The notes beneath the pieces were generated by a model that had not been told where the DNA came from, did not search any database, and saw nothing but the letters and a program-made list of their open reading frames with translations. Source: DATLSM01 sp049585815 (GTDB lineage: Bacteria > Actinomycetota > Thermoleophilia > Solirubrobacterales > 70-9). Taken from it: a stretch of DNA of 47,831 nt. Shown piece after piece: positions 16,950 to 25,643 of this stretch. A program made the translations under genes and the position numbers. The stretch spans positions 1-47,831 of the forward strand of contig JBAVAR010000013.1 in the NCBI GenBank assembly GCA_049585815.1, in the 5' to 3' direction. The first letter of the stretch is position 1. Each line of letters opens with the position of its first letter.

Positions 16950-17022
16950 GAGCTGCCTTTCTCTTGAGTGTTTATGCCGGGTCTCGGCTCGGGGCGGGAC
17001 GATAGCGGGGGGCCGGCCCAAG

Positions 17023-17034
17023 TTGCGTGCGCAA
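17023..17034. promoter_or_regulatory. Short inverted repeat between thiolase and pepA
   Basis: TTGCG-TG-CGCAA, 5-nt arms with a 2-nt spacer, lies in the divergent intergenic region. The arms resemble those of the GTTGC-N5-GCAAC pair upstream of the HxlR gene at 19.3 kb, but the spacing differs, so a shared regulator is only a possibility. Confidence 0.3.
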
Positions 17035-17053
17035 GCGCATAGACTCGCCGCCC

Positions 17054-18490
17054 TTGAGAGTCGAGGTCAAAGAGATCGAGCTGTCGGAGGCCGGCACCGA
17101 ACTTGCCGTCACCGGCCTCTTTGAGGGTGAGGAGCTGCCCAGCGCCCTGGCCGCAGTGCCCGGCGCCGCCGAGGCCAAGGCGGGCTTTCGCAAACTGGCC
17201 CTTCTGCACCCGCCCCGATCAGCACGGGTGCTGGTCATCGGGCTCGGCAAGCGCGAGGAATTTGGCCCCGAGCGTGCCCGCGTCGCAGCGGCTCTGGCCG
17301 CCAAAGAGGCGGCGGGGATGGAGGCAGGCACGCTGGCCTGGGCGCTGCCCACCGGGGGCGGGGACGCGGGGACCCTCGAGGGCCTGATCACCGGCACGAT
17401 CCTCGGCTCCTATCGCTTCGAGCGCTTCCTCAGCCAGGACCCCGATCACCCCTCCCCGCCCGGGCTCTCCTCGCTGACCCTTCTGGGAGATGAGGGCCTT
17501 GCCGGCGCGGCGGAGGAGGCGCGGATCGGCGCCGAGGCCCAGAACCGGGCCCGCGACCTGCAGAGCCTGCCTTCCAACCTCGCCACACCTTCCTTTCTCG
17601 CCGCGCGCGGGGAGGAGATCGCCGCCGCCCACGACACGGTGAGCGCCGAAGTGCTCGGCCGCGATGAGATTGCTGCGAAGCAGATGGGTGGCCTCCTCGC
17701 CGTCGCTCAGGGAAGCGTCGAGGAGCCGCAGCTGATCGTCCTGCGCTACCGCGGCGGCGGGCAGGGTCCGACCCTGGGACTTGTCGGGAAGGGCGTCACC
17801 TTCGATACCGGCGGGATCTCGATCAAGCCCTCCGCGGGCATGCATGAGATGAAGATGGACATGTCGGGCGCCGCCGCGGTGCTGGAGGCGGTTGCCGCGA
17901 TCGCCGAGCTCGGGCTGGCGGTCGACCTGGTTGCGGTGATCCCGGCAACCGAGAACATGCCCTCCGCGACGGCGATCAAGCCGGGCGACATCATCACCCA
18001 GTACAACGGCAAGACGGTTGAGGTCAACAACACCGACGCCGAGGGGCGCCTGATCCTCGCCGACGCCCTCGCCTACGCGGTCGAGCTCGGCGCCGAGCGC
18101 CTCATCGATCTCGCCACCCTGACCGGCGCCGTCCTGGTCGCGCTCGGATCCACCTACGCGGCGGTGATCTCCAACGACGATGAGCTGGCCGGGGAGGTGG
18201 TGCAGGCGGGCGAGCGGACGGGCGAGTTGGCCTGGCGCCTCCCCCTGCACCCCGAGTACAAGGAGTTGATCAAGGGCACCGTCGCTGACCTGACCAACGT
18301 CTCGGCCAAGCGCAAGGCGGGCACGATCTACGCCGGCTCCTTCCTGGAGGAATTCATCGGCACCACCCCCTGGGTCCACCTCGACATCGCCGGCACCGCC
18401 TGGGATGTCGGCCGCGAGTACACCGGCGAGGGAGCCAGCGGCTACGGCGTCCGCCTCCTGGTCGAGCTGGCGCGCCGCCTGGCGGCCTGA
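17054..18490 (+). CDS. pepA: Leucyl aminopeptidase (M17 family)
   Basis: Cytoplasmic two-metal aminopeptidase that removes N-terminal residues from peptides; the family is hexameric. The C-terminal catalytic domain is complete: GKGVTFDTGGISIKPS (metal and catalytic Lys), MKMDMSGAAAV (metal Asp), the signature NTDAEGRLILADAL and the LTGAVLVALG helix. The N-terminal macro-like domain begins RVEVKEIELSEAG. TTG at 17054 is preferred because that conserved domain starts there; GTG at 17027 would add nine residues. Neither has a clear Shine-Dalgarno sequence, and a TAGACT-like hexamer 8 bp upstream of the TTG would fit a leaderless transcript. It converges with the thioesterase gene, 7 bp apart. 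Confidence 0.93.
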   Translation: MRVEVKEIELSEAGTELAVTGLFEGEELPSALAAVPGAAEAKAGFRKLALLHPPRSARVLVIGLGKREEFGPERARVAAALAAKEAAGMEAGTLAWALPTGGGDAGTLEGLITGTILGSYRFERFLSQDPDHPSPPGLSSLTLLGDEGLAGAAEEARIGAEAQNRARDLQSLPSNLATPSFLAARGEEIAAAHDTVSAEVLGRDEIAAKQMGGLLAVAQGSVEEPQLIVLRYRGGGQGPTLGLVGKGVTFDTGGISIKPSAGMHEMKMDMSGAAAVLEAVAAIAELGLAVDLVAVIPATENMPSATAIKPGDIITQYNGKTVEVNNTDAEGRLILADALAYAVELGAERLIDLATLTGAVLVALGSTYAAVISNDDELAGEVVQAGERTGELAWRLPLHPEYKELIKGTVADLTNVSAKRKAGTIYAGSFLEEFIGTTPWVHLDIAGTAWDVGREYTGEGASGYGVRLLVELARRLAA

Positions 18491-18497
18491 GCGCTGC

Positions 18498-19049
18498 TCA
18501 GCCGCCGAGAATCATGCAGGTGGCGCTGCCGTGGGCGAGGAGCTTGCCGCTCTCAGATGCGGTGATCGCTGCCTGCGCGGTCGCCTGGCGCCGGCCGCGA
18601 TAGGCGACCTCCGCCGCGCAGCGCAGCGTGCCGCTGTCGCGGGTGATCGGGCGCACGAACTTGACCTCGACCCCGAGCGAGGTGTAGGCGAGGCCGGCGG
18701 CCAGGGTGGTGTGGACCGCGCAGCCAAGGGCGGAATCGAGCAGGGTCGCCGCGTAGCCACCGTGGACAACTCCGATCGGGTTGTAGTGCTCCTCACCCGG
18801 TTCGCCCTCGAAGACGACCCGGCCCTGCTCCAGCTCGATTGGCCGCATTCTCATCGTCACCGCGATCGGCGGAGGCGGAAGCTCGCCGTCGACGATCGCC
18901 TGCATGTATTGGATCCCGCTCATCCTCGCCCCGGCGGCCGCGGTCCTCACCGGGTCCTGCCAGATCAGGGTCCGGCTGCGGCTGATCTCGGGGCTCGATT
19001 GGGCAAATGCGAGCGCCGAGTCGACCGCGCCCGACCCTCCCCCGCTCAC
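18498..19049 (-). CDS. PaaI-type hotdog thioesterase
   Basis: Acyl-CoA thioesterase-like protein of 183 residues with a single hotdog domain in its C-terminal two thirds. The signature is the GVVHGGYAATLLDSALGCAV helix (HGG motif) following NPIG. The N-terminal part (RTLIWQDP, SGIQYMQAIVDGELPPPPI) also matches this branch, which supports the GTG start at 19049; an ATG at 18923 would lose RTLIWQDP. Family members hydrolyse aromatic or short-chain acyl-CoAs; the exact substrate is open. It is divergent from the HxlR regulator across a 260-bp region with two palindromes and may share its control. Confidence 0.88.
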   Translation of the reverse strand: MSGGGSGAVDSALAFAQSSPEISRSRTLIWQDPVRTAAAGARMSGIQYMQAIVDGELPPPPIAVTMRMRPIELEQGRVVFEGEPGEEHYNPIGVVHGGYAATLLDSALGCAVHTTLAAGLAYTSLGVEVKFVRPITRDSGTLRCAAEVAYRGRRQATAQAAITASESGKLLAHGSATCMILGG

Positions 19050-19309
19050 CGGCCGCCGCCGCGGGCGCGGTTGGCGGCGATCCCAACGCCCGCTCGGCGG
19101 GGCGAGGGGTAGTGCAGGTCAGCCGTGATCTCAGCCTGGCTTATCGAGATTCGCGGTGCCTTGGGGCGGTGGCGATGACTGTGCCTGCCGATCAGCCTCA
19201 TCTGAGCGCCTCCATTGCTCGTAGGGCCGAGTTGCTTGACGCAACTCACTTGAAGGCAACTCTACCGCAGTAAGTTGCGTGATGCAACCCTGTGTGCGAG
19301 GATCACACC
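19050..19309. other. Divergent regulatory region between paaI-like gene and HxlR gene
   Basis: No convincing gene. The half next to the thioesterase (19050-19200) is GC-rich and featureless to me. The half next to the regulator is noticeably A/T-richer and holds the two GTTGC-N5-GCAAC sites listed separately, plus a lone GCAAC half site (19256-19260). Confidence 0.5.
19231..19288. promoter_or_regulatory. Paired HxlR-type operators
   Basis: Two perfect inverted repeats of identical architecture, GTTGC-N5-GCAAC: GTTGCTTGACGCAAC (19231-19245) and GTTGCGTGATGCAAC (19274-19288). Their left ends are 43 bp apart, about four helical turns, so bound dimers would lie on the same DNA face. The second site ends 21 bp before the HxlR start. 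Autoregulation, and control of the downstream dehydrogenases or the divergent thioesterase, is inferred. Confidence 0.65.
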
Positions 19310-19789
19310 GTGCTCCGCAACGACTACCCCGGACAGGTCTGCTCGATCGCGAAAGCCCTGGAGGTCGTCGGCGAGCGCTGGTCGCTTCTGATCGTCCGCG
19401 ACGTGATGAACGGACGCCGCCGCTTCGAGGAGCTGCAGAGGGGTCTGGGCATCGCCCGCAACGTGCTCTCGGCGCGGCTGGGGCGCCTGGTCGAGGAGGA
19501 CATTCTCGAGCGCCGCGCCTACCAGGCAAATCCCGAGCGCTATGAGTACTTCCTCACCGAGAAGGGCCTTGACCTCTGGCCGGCGTTGATTGCACTGCTC
19601 TACTGGGGCGATCGGCACTCTCCCACGCCCAGCGGGCCACCGATGCTGGTTGTCCACAAGGAGTGCGGTGGCCGCGTCAGCGATCGCGGAGTCTGTGCAA
19701 GCTGTGGGGAGCTGCTGCACGCGCGCGACGCCCGCGCGCTGCCGGGACCGGGGGTCGGGACCGCGCCACCCCGCGCCGAAGCCGCCTGA
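19310..19789 (+). CDS. HxlR-family winged-helix regulator
   Basis: DNA-binding transcription factor of 159 residues. The HxlR core is clear: YPGQVCSIAKALEVVGERW, SLLIVRDVMNG, FEELQRGLGIARNVLSARL (recognition helix) and YFLTEKG (wing). The C-terminal extension carries CGG..CASCGE, a small cysteine cluster that might bind zinc, as in related actinobacterial members. GTG at 19310 is chosen over GTG at 19292 because GAGG lies 9 nt upstream and the family N-terminus starts there. It is followed on the same strand by aldehyde and acyl-CoA dehydrogenases and preceded by paired palindromes, so it probably regulates this acyl/aldehyde catabolic set. The inducer is unknown. Confidence 0.92.
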   Translation: MLRNDYPGQVCSIAKALEVVGERWSLLIVRDVMNGRRRFEELQRGLGIARNVLSARLGRLVEEDILERRAYQANPERYEYFLTEKGLDLWPALIALLYWGDRHSPTPSGPPMLVVHKECGGRVSDRGVCASCGELLHARDARALPGPGVGTAPPRAEAA

Positions 19790-19849
19790 GCGCTAGCGTT
19801 GGCCATACGGCCAGCCCGAGACGGCTCCAACCCACCCCAGGAGGCAGAG

Positions 19850-21286
19850 ATGGCGACTACGGCAGAGCTTCAGGTTCGCGAGGAGGTCTTCATCGCAGGC
19901 AAGTGGGAGGGCTCGACCGGACCCGAGACGATCGAGGTGATCAACTCGACCACCGAGGAGGTGATGGGGAGGATTCCTGCCGGCACGGCCGAGGACGCCG
20001 ATCGAGCGGTGCAGGCGGCGCGCGAGGCCTTTGAGCCCTGGTCGCAGAGCAGCCGTGAGGAGCGCGCCGGCTACCTTGCCGCGATCGCCGCCGGTCTCGG
20101 TGAGCGCTCCGCGGAGATCGCCGCGACGATCGCCCAGGAGCTGGGGATGCCGTTGAAGCTGAGTGAGATGATCCAGGCGGGCCTGCCCATCGCCCAGTTT
20201 GCGGCAATGCCGGCGCTGATGGAGGAGGTCGCCTGGGAGGAGGAGATCGGCAACTCGCGGGTGCTGCGGGAGCCCGTCGGCGTGCTCGGCGCGATCACGC
20301 CTTGGAACTATCCCCTCAACCAGATCGCGGCGAAGGTGGCGCCGGCACTGGCGGCCGGCTGCACGGTGGTGCTGAAGCCGAGCGAGGTGGTCCCGCTCAA
20401 CGCCTTCATTCTCGCCGAGGTGATCGAGGCCGCCGGCCTGCCCGCGGGGGTCTTTAACCTCGTCACCGGAACCGGCCCGGTGGTGGGCGAGGCGATCGCC
20501 GCACACCCTGGCGTCGACATGGTCTCCTTCACCGGCTCAACCCGGGCCGGGCGGCGGGTCAGCGAGCTGGCATCGGCAACGGTCAAGCCGGTGGCGATGG
20601 AGCTCGGCGGCAAGTCACCGAACCTGATCCTCGATGACGCCGAGCTCTCCCGAGCGATTCCAGACGGAGTCGCCAAGTGCTTTCTCAACTCCGGTCAGAC
20701 CTGCAGCGCCCTGACCCGGATGCTGGTCTCGCGCGAGCAGCTGGCCGAAGTCGAGGAGCTTGCCACCCAGAGCGCCGAGGCCTTCACACCCGGTGACCCG
20801 TTCGAGGAGTCTTCACGACTGGGGCCTTTGGTCAGCGACGTTCAGCGCGAGCGGGTGCGCGGCTACATCCGCAAGGGCGAGGAGGAGGGCGCGAAGCTCC
20901 TCACCGGCGGGGCCGAGCCGCCGGAGGGGCTGGGGCGCGGCTACTTCGTCCGCCCGACCGTCTTCTCGGAGGTATCGCCGGAGATGACGATCGCCCAGGA
21001 GGAGATCTTCGGGCCGGTGCTGGCGATCCAGTCCTATGCCGATGAGGATGACGCGGTGCGGATCGCCAACGACACCGTCTACGGGCTCGCGGGCGGAGTC
21101 TGGTCAGCCGACACCGAGCGGGCGATCGCGGTCGCCAGGCGGATCAGGACCGGACAGGTCGAGATCAACGGCGGCGCCTTCAACCCGCTGGCGCCGTTCG
21201 GCGGCTACAAGCAGTCCGGACACGGGCGCGAGAACGGGCGACTCGCGATCGAGGAGCTTCTGCAGGTAAAGAGCCTGCAGCTTTAG
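19850..21286 (+). CDS. Aldehyde dehydrogenase family protein
   Basis: NAD(P)-dependent dehydrogenase of 478 residues that oxidises aldehydes to acids. The catalytic set is complete: N153 in ITPWNYP, E251 in MELGGKSPNL, C285 in SGQTCSALTR, and FTGSTRAGRRV for cofactor binding; the C-terminal FGGYKQSGHGRENG is also standard. ATG at 19850 has AGGAGG upstream; a longer frame starts in the gap after HxlR but looks non-coding. The sequence resembles broad-specificity or betaine/semialdehyde types, so the substrate is not assigned. The acyl-CoA dehydrogenase begins 2 bp after its stop, so the two form an operon, perhaps with HxlR 60 bp upstream. Confidence 0.94.
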   Translation: MATTAELQVREEVFIAGKWEGSTGPETIEVINSTTEEVMGRIPAGTAEDADRAVQAAREAFEPWSQSSREERAGYLAAIAAGLGERSAEIAATIAQELGMPLKLSEMIQAGLPIAQFAAMPALMEEVAWEEEIGNSRVLREPVGVLGAITPWNYPLNQIAAKVAPALAAGCTVVLKPSEVVPLNAFILAEVIEAAGLPAGVFNLVTGTGPVVGEAIAAHPGVDMVSFTGSTRAGRRVSELASATVKPVAMELGGKSPNLILDDAELSRAIPDGVAKCFLNSGQTCSALTRMLVSREQLAEVEELATQSAEAFTPGDPFEESSRLGPLVSDVQRERVRGYIRKGEEEGAKLLTGGAEPPEGLGRGYFVRPTVFSEVSPEMTIAQEEIFGPVLAIQSYADEDDAVRIANDTVYGLAGGVWSADTERAIAVARRIRTGQVEINGGAFNPLAPFGGYKQSGHGRENGRLAIEELLQVKSLQL

Positions 21287-21288
21287 CG

Positions 21289-22434
21289 GTGGACTTCGAG
21301 CTCTCCGGGGAGCAAAGGCTTCTGCGCGACACGGTGCGCGAGTTTGCGCGAGCCGAGGTCGCTCCGGTGGCGGAGGAGCTGGATCGCACCAAGTCCTTTC
21401 CCTATGAGATCGTCGCCAAGCTCGGGCGCTTGGGGCTGATGGGCATTCCCTTTCCCCCCGATTACGGGGGCGGTGGGGCCGACACCCTGACCTACGTGTT
21501 GGCGGTCGAGGAGCTGGCCAGGGTCGATTCCTCGGTCTGCATCACGATGGCCGCCCACACCTCGCTGGGGACGATGCCGATCTACCTCTGGGGCAGCGAG
21601 GAGCAAAAGGCCGAGTGGCTGCCGCAGCTGTGCAGCGGGCAGCGGCTCGCGGCATTCGGGTTGACCGAGCCCGATGCCGGCTCAGACGCCGGCAATCTGC
21701 GGACCACGGCGAAGCTCGAGCAGGGAGAGTGGGTGGTGAACGGAGCCAAGCAGTTCATCACCAACTCGGGAACAGAGATCTCCGGATGCGTCTCGATCAC
21801 CGCCCTCACCGGCGAGGCGAACGGTCGCAAGGAGATCTCCAACCTGATCGTGCCAGCCGGGACGCCCGGTTATGAGGTTGGTCAGGCCTACCGCAAGATG
21901 GGCTGGAATGCATCCGACACCCGGCCGCTTTCCTTCGAGGGGTGCCGGGTGTCGGAGTCAAACCTCCTGGGGCGGCGGGGCGAGGGGTTCAAGAACTTCC
22001 TGCAGATCCTCGACGGTGGCCGGATCGGGGTGGCGGCGATGGGGGTCGGGCTGGCCCAGGGAGCGCTCGATGAGGCGATCTCCTACGCCAGGGAGCGCCG
22101 CGCCTTCGGTCAGTCGATCTCCAAGTTCCAGACGATCCAGGCCAAGATCGCCGACCTCTCCGCGCAGATCGAGGCCGCCCGGCTGCTCACCTGGCGCGCC
22201 GCGATCGAGAAAGACGCCGGCCGCCCCTTCACCCTCACCGCCGCCCAGGCGAAGTTGATCACCGGTCGTCTCGCGGTCAGGGCCACCGAGGAGGCGGTGC
22301 AGATCCACGGCGGCTACGGCTATATCGAGGAGTACCCCGTCTGCCGCTTTTACCGCGACGCCAAGATCCTCACGATCGGCGAGGGCACCGACGAGGTGCA
22401 GCAGATGGTGATCGCCCGCCAGCTCGGCTGCTAG
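21289..22434 (+). CDS. Acyl-CoA dehydrogenase (short-chain type)
   Basis: FAD enzyme of 381 residues making the alpha-beta double bond of acyl-CoA and handing electrons to ETF. Visible features: FGLTEPDAGSDAGNLRTTA, KQFITNSG, the GMGVGLAQGAL-type helix, RRAFGQSISKFQTIQ, QIHGGYGYIEEYPVCRFYRD, and the catalytic base E365 in IGEGTDEVQQMVIARQL, the position used by short/medium-chain and butyryl-CoA enzymes. The start is GTG, 2 bp after the aldehyde dehydrogenase stop. If the mutase in this window makes n-butyryl-CoA, this enzyme is a plausible next step; that link is inferred. Its 3' end converges with dipZ. Confidence 0.95.
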   Translation: MDFELSGEQRLLRDTVREFARAEVAPVAEELDRTKSFPYEIVAKLGRLGLMGIPFPPDYGGGGADTLTYVLAVEELARVDSSVCITMAAHTSLGTMPIYLWGSEEQKAEWLPQLCSGQRLAAFGLTEPDAGSDAGNLRTTAKLEQGEWVVNGAKQFITNSGTEISGCVSITALTGEANGRKEISNLIVPAGTPGYEVGQAYRKMGWNASDTRPLSFEGCRVSESNLLGRRGEGFKNFLQILDGGRIGVAAMGVGLAQGALDEAISYARERRAFGQSISKFQTIQAKIADLSAQIEAARLLTWRAAIEKDAGRPFTLTAAQAKLITGRLAVRATEEAVQIHGGYGYIEEYPVCRFYRDAKILTIGEGTDEVQQMVIARQLGC

Positions 22435-22451
22435 CACCCTGGCGGGGGCGT

Positions 22452-24203
22452 TTAGCCGAAGGTGAAGGCGTATCCGCTCACCCCCGGTTCGGGCAGGAGG
22501 GTCAGCCGGTGGTGGCCGACCCGGTGGAGATCGACCAGTTCATAGAGGCGCTGGGCTGAGACCGTGAGCAGACCGTCGTGGACGTCGGCCCCGGCAAAGC
22601 GGTTCGGGATCGGGCGCCCGTCCAGGAGAACCCGCATCCGGTGGCTGCGTGCGGGCGAGCCCAACACCAGGTAAACACGCCTGGCGCCGAAGTTGAGATC
22701 AAGTGAACCGCCCTCGGCGGTCGCCGAGTGCAGGGCGATCCGCCAACGTCCGTGGTAGGCAAATTCGTTGGGTCCCGGCGGCGGTGCACCGGTGAAGTCA
22801 TGCAATCCGGGGGTCAGGGTCGGGTTGGTGAATCGTTCTGCCCGGGCGGGGCCGAGGTAGGTCTCGGGGGTCGTCACCCCCGCCGAGGGCGCAACGGCAT
22901 GGATCTTTGGCTCGCGGCCGGAAACCGGGTGGCCGGCTTCTGCCAGGAGCTCGCGGATCACCTGTTCTTTCTTGGAGTAGGAGCCCTCGCCAAAGTCGGC
23001 ATAGCGAACGTCCCCTTTGGCGTCGATGAAGTACTCGGCCGGCCAGTACTCATTCCCGTAGGCGTCCCAGGTGCCGTATTCGTTGTCCTGGACGACGGGG
23101 TAGCGCAGGCCGTTTCGCTGGATCGCTTCGGCGACGTTGCTCGCCTCATGCTCGAAAGGGAACTCAGGGGTGTGGACACCGACGATCGTCAATCCGTCGC
23201 GGCGGTAGCGCTGATCCCAGGCCTTCAGGTAGGGCAGGGTGCGCAAACAGTTGATGCAGCTGTAGGTCCAGAAGTCGACCAGCACCACCCGACCGCGCAG
23301 GCCGCGCATGCTCAGCGCCCGCCCGCCGGGTGTGTTGAACCACTGCTCGGTGTTGGTGAATTCTGGGGCCTTGCCCAGATTCGGCAGGTGGATGTGACCG
23401 CCCGCTCCCGCCGTCGGTTGGGGCGTGTTGACCGCCTTGCCACCGACGCCGTGGGCGGCTTCGCCGCGGACTTCTTCCAGGGCCCGGCGCGCCGCCGCGG
23501 TGCTCTCGAGGCCGTGCGTGGGGTTGACCAGGAAGCTCGGCAGGTCGCTGGCGATCGCGTTCTGGAATCGCATGTCGTAGTTCTCGGCCATCGCCAGGGC
23601 GACGACGACCATCACCGCCCCCATCGCCACCTGCAGCCCGGAGCCACGCCGCCTCAGCGGGGCGACGACGCGGCGCCCGCCCAACATCAAAAGGTAGAGG
23701 ACAAAGGCCGAGCCGATCCCGTAACTGAGCGCCACCGCGAGGCGACCGGCGGTGAAGGACTGGGAGGCGGAGACGGTGATCACCCCGGCGAGGATCGGCC
23801 CAGCACAGGGAGCGTAGATCAGGCCGAGGCTGGCGCCCACCGCCGTTCCAGACCAGAACCCCTCGCCCCCCCTTATCACTCCGAAACGGCTTGCAAAACG
23901 GCTCATCGTTCCCTCTATCCGGGCGGCGAGGGGCGGGATCATCAGGGTGACCCCAAAGACGAGCAGCACCGCGATCGCCAGCTTGCGCAGCAGATCGTCG
24001 GGCAGGCCCAGGGCCGCGATCACGTAGACGAGGGCGATCGTGGCGAAGGTGAAGGAGACCGCGAGACCGGTGACAATCCCGAGCGGCCGGCGGCGCCCAC
24101 CGGTGGCACCGGCGGAGAGGGCAAGCGGCAGCACCGGCAGCACGCAGGGCGAGAGCGCCGTCGCCGCACCGGCGAGAAAGCCGAAGACCATCAGCAAGAC
24201 CAT
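22452..24203 (-). CDS. DipZ-type thiol:disulfide protein (CcdA + thioredoxin-like)
   Basis: A 583-residue fusion that moves reducing power from the cytoplasm to extracytoplasmic thiols. Residues 1-200 are a CcdA-like membrane domain with six or so helices and the two conserved cysteines C20 (SPCVLPVLP) and C133 (APCAGPILAG). Residues 270-430 are a redoxin/TlpA-like domain outside the membrane with the active site C316-I-N-C319 (FWTYSCINCLRTLPYL). The C-terminal 140 residues form the beta-rich domain typical of mycobacterial DipZ. ATG at 24203 is used; an ATG four codons later is possible. Cytochrome c maturation or protein-disulfide repair is the known role of the family. Confidence 0.92.
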   Translation of the reverse strand: MVLLMVFGFLAGAATALSPCVLPVLPLALSAGATGGRRRPLGIVTGLAVSFTFATIALVYVIAALGLPDDLLRKLAIAVLLVFGVTLMIPPLAARIEGTMSRFASRFGVIRGGEGFWSGTAVGASLGLIYAPCAGPILAGVITVSASQSFTAGRLAVALSYGIGSAFVLYLLMLGGRRVVAPLRRRGSGLQVAMGAVMVVVALAMAENYDMRFQNAIASDLPSFLVNPTHGLESTAAARRALEEVRGEAAHGVGGKAVNTPQPTAGAGGHIHLPNLGKAPEFTNTEQWFNTPGGRALSMRGLRGRVVLVDFWTYSCINCLRTLPYLKAWDQRYRRDGLTIVGVHTPEFPFEHEASNVAEAIQRNGLRYPVVQDNEYGTWDAYGNEYWPAEYFIDAKGDVRYADFGEGSYSKKEQVIRELLAEAGHPVSGREPKIHAVAPSAGVTTPETYLGPARAERFTNPTLTPGLHDFTGAPPPGPNEFAYHGRWRIALHSATAEGGSLDLNFGARRVYLVLGSPARSHRMRVLLDGRPIPNRFAGADVHDGLLTVSAQRLYELVDLHRVGHHRLTLLPEPGVSGYAFTFG

Positions 24204-24227
24204 CAGCTCAACTTTCCCACTTCTCTG

Positions 24228-24659
24228 TTACGGGCGCTGGCGGTGAGCGGTTTCCCCGCCAGCCGGTGAAGAGGTGATCTCACCCGCGGAGCGCCCCAGC
24301 ACCTCGGCAGCGCGGCCCACCCGCTCGCCGATCCCGAAGTGGGCGCAGATCGCCAGCTCGTGCTCACGCAGCAGCGGACGGGAGGGGTCAACGACCGGAG
24401 CGTGGTGGATCGTCTCCCGCTCATGGGCGACCCAGACGCGGCCCCCAGCCCCGGCGCAATCACGCAGCGGGATCGCCACCAGCCGGTTGCGGCGGCGGCC
24501 GATTCCGGCGATCAGCCAGGTGGGGTCGCCGCTGGCGGCGTCGGCGAAGAAACCGTGAACGCGGCCGAGCGCCGCGTCGTCGATCGCATCGACCTCAGAT
24601 CCGGTCCACCCGATCGCCTCCGCGCGGGAGGGAGCTGGGGCGGGGGGGGATTCAGCCAT
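24228..24659 (-). CDS. PRC-barrel domain protein
   Basis: Small protein of 143 residues. A PRC-barrel-like beta fold spans residues 15-85: IGWTGSEVDAIDDAALGRV, then DAASGDPTWLIAGIG and LVAIPLRDC, with the usual DxxxGxPxWL turn. The C-terminal part (LLREHELAICAHFG) is helical. PRC barrels bind RNA-processing or photosynthetic partners in other systems; the role here is unknown. Its ATG overlaps the last codons of meaB by 8 bp, so it is coupled to that GTPase gene. The longer frame upstream is a shadow of meaB. Confidence 0.75.
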   Translation of the reverse strand: MAESPPAPAPSRAEAIGWTGSEVDAIDDAALGRVHGFFADAASGDPTWLIAGIGRRRNRLVAIPLRDCAGAGGRVWVAHERETIHHAPVVDPSRPLLREHELAICAHFGIGERVGRAAEVLGRSAGEITSSPAGGETAHRQRP

Positions 24660-25614
24660 CGGTCTGGGCCTCCAAGAGCTCACCCGCGGCGCTGGCCGGA
24701 TCGAGCTCGCGCCGCACAACCCGCTCCAACAGATCGGCGGTCTCGGGGTCCTCGGCAACCGTCGCCTCAAGGCGCCGGCGCATTCGCGAGGCGGCGATCC
24801 CGAGCACCTCGCTGCGCAGGTTGCGGGCTCGGCGCTCCTGGAGCGTCCCGGCCGCCTCGATGTGGGCGCGGTGCTGATCGATCTTCGCCCCCAGCTGCTC
24901 GACACCCTCCCCCCGCGCCGCCTCGGTGCGCAGGATCGGCACCCGCCAGGCGCCCGGATCATGAGAGAGGGCGAGCACGCTGCGCACCTCTCGCACCATC
25001 GTTTCGGTCATTGGGTGATCGGCCTTGTTGACAACGATGATGTCGGGGATCTCCATCACCCCCGCCTTCAGCGCCTGGATCGAGTCGCCCGAGCCGGGCA
25101 TCAGCGCCAGGACGATCGTGTCGGCGTGATCGACGATGTCGATCTCGGCCTGGCCGACGCCGACGGTCTCGATCAGGACGTCATCCTTGCCGGCCGCATC
25201 CATCACCAGCGCCACCTGGAGGGCGGCCTCTGAGAGACCACCGAGGGCCCCACGCGACGCCATCGAGCGGATGAAGACGCCGGGGTCCAGAAAGTGGTCG
25301 GAGAGGCGGATGCGATCGCCGAGCAGGGCGCCGCGGGTGAAGGGGCTGGAGGGATCGATCGAGAGCACCGCCACCTGGCGCTCGGAGCGGCGCAGGCAGG
25401 CCGTCAACGCCCCGATCAGGGTGCTCTTGCCCACTCCCGGCGGACCGGTGAAGCCGATTATCCGCGCCCCACCGGTGCGGGGATAGACCTCGCGGACCAG
25501 GCTCCAGCCGGCCGGGTCATCGGACTCGATCAGGGTGATCGCCCGGGCCAATGCCCGTTTGTCGCCGGCCAGAAGCCGCTCGGCCAGCGAGGCGGTTTTT
25601 GCCGCGTCAGGCAT
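24652..25614 (-). CDS. meaB: MeaB/ArgK-type GTPase (B12 mutase chaperone)
   Basis: G3E-family GTPase of 320 residues that gates cofactor loading and protects B12-dependent acyl-CoA mutases. Walker A is GPPGVGKS (57-64); SIDPSSPFTRGALLGDRIR is the family switch region; the VLIETVGVGQAE stretch is the Walker B/switch II; and VVNKAD is the guanine-specificity motif. C-terminal dimerisation helices follow. It lies 10 kb from the mutase genes in this window, whose natural client could be that mutase or a methylmalonyl-CoA mutase elsewhere. It is divergent from the acyltransferase gene with 29 bp between them. Confidence 0.94.
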   Translation of the reverse strand: MPDAAKTASLAERLLAGDKRALARAITLIESDDPAGWSLVREVYPRTGGARIIGFTGPPGVGKSTLIGALTACLRRSERQVAVLSIDPSSPFTRGALLGDRIRLSDHFLDPGVFIRSMASRGALGGLSEAALQVALVMDAAGKDDVLIETVGVGQAEIDIVDHADTIVLALMPGSGDSIQALKAGVMEIPDIIVVNKADHPMTETMVREVRSVLALSHDPGAWRVPILRTEAARGEGVEQLGAKIDQHRAHIEAAGTLQERRARNLRSEVLGIAASRMRRRLEATVAEDPETADLLERVVRRELDPASAAGELLEAQTDG

Positions 25615-25643
25615 CGATCTCCCAGTCTAGAGTCCGGCGGCGC

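Noticed and set aside
19799..19813. TGGCC-ATAC-GGCCA between HxlR and aldehyde dehydrogenase as a terminator or operator
   Set aside because: The arms are only 5 bp, no T tract follows, and such GGCC repeats are common by chance at this GC content.
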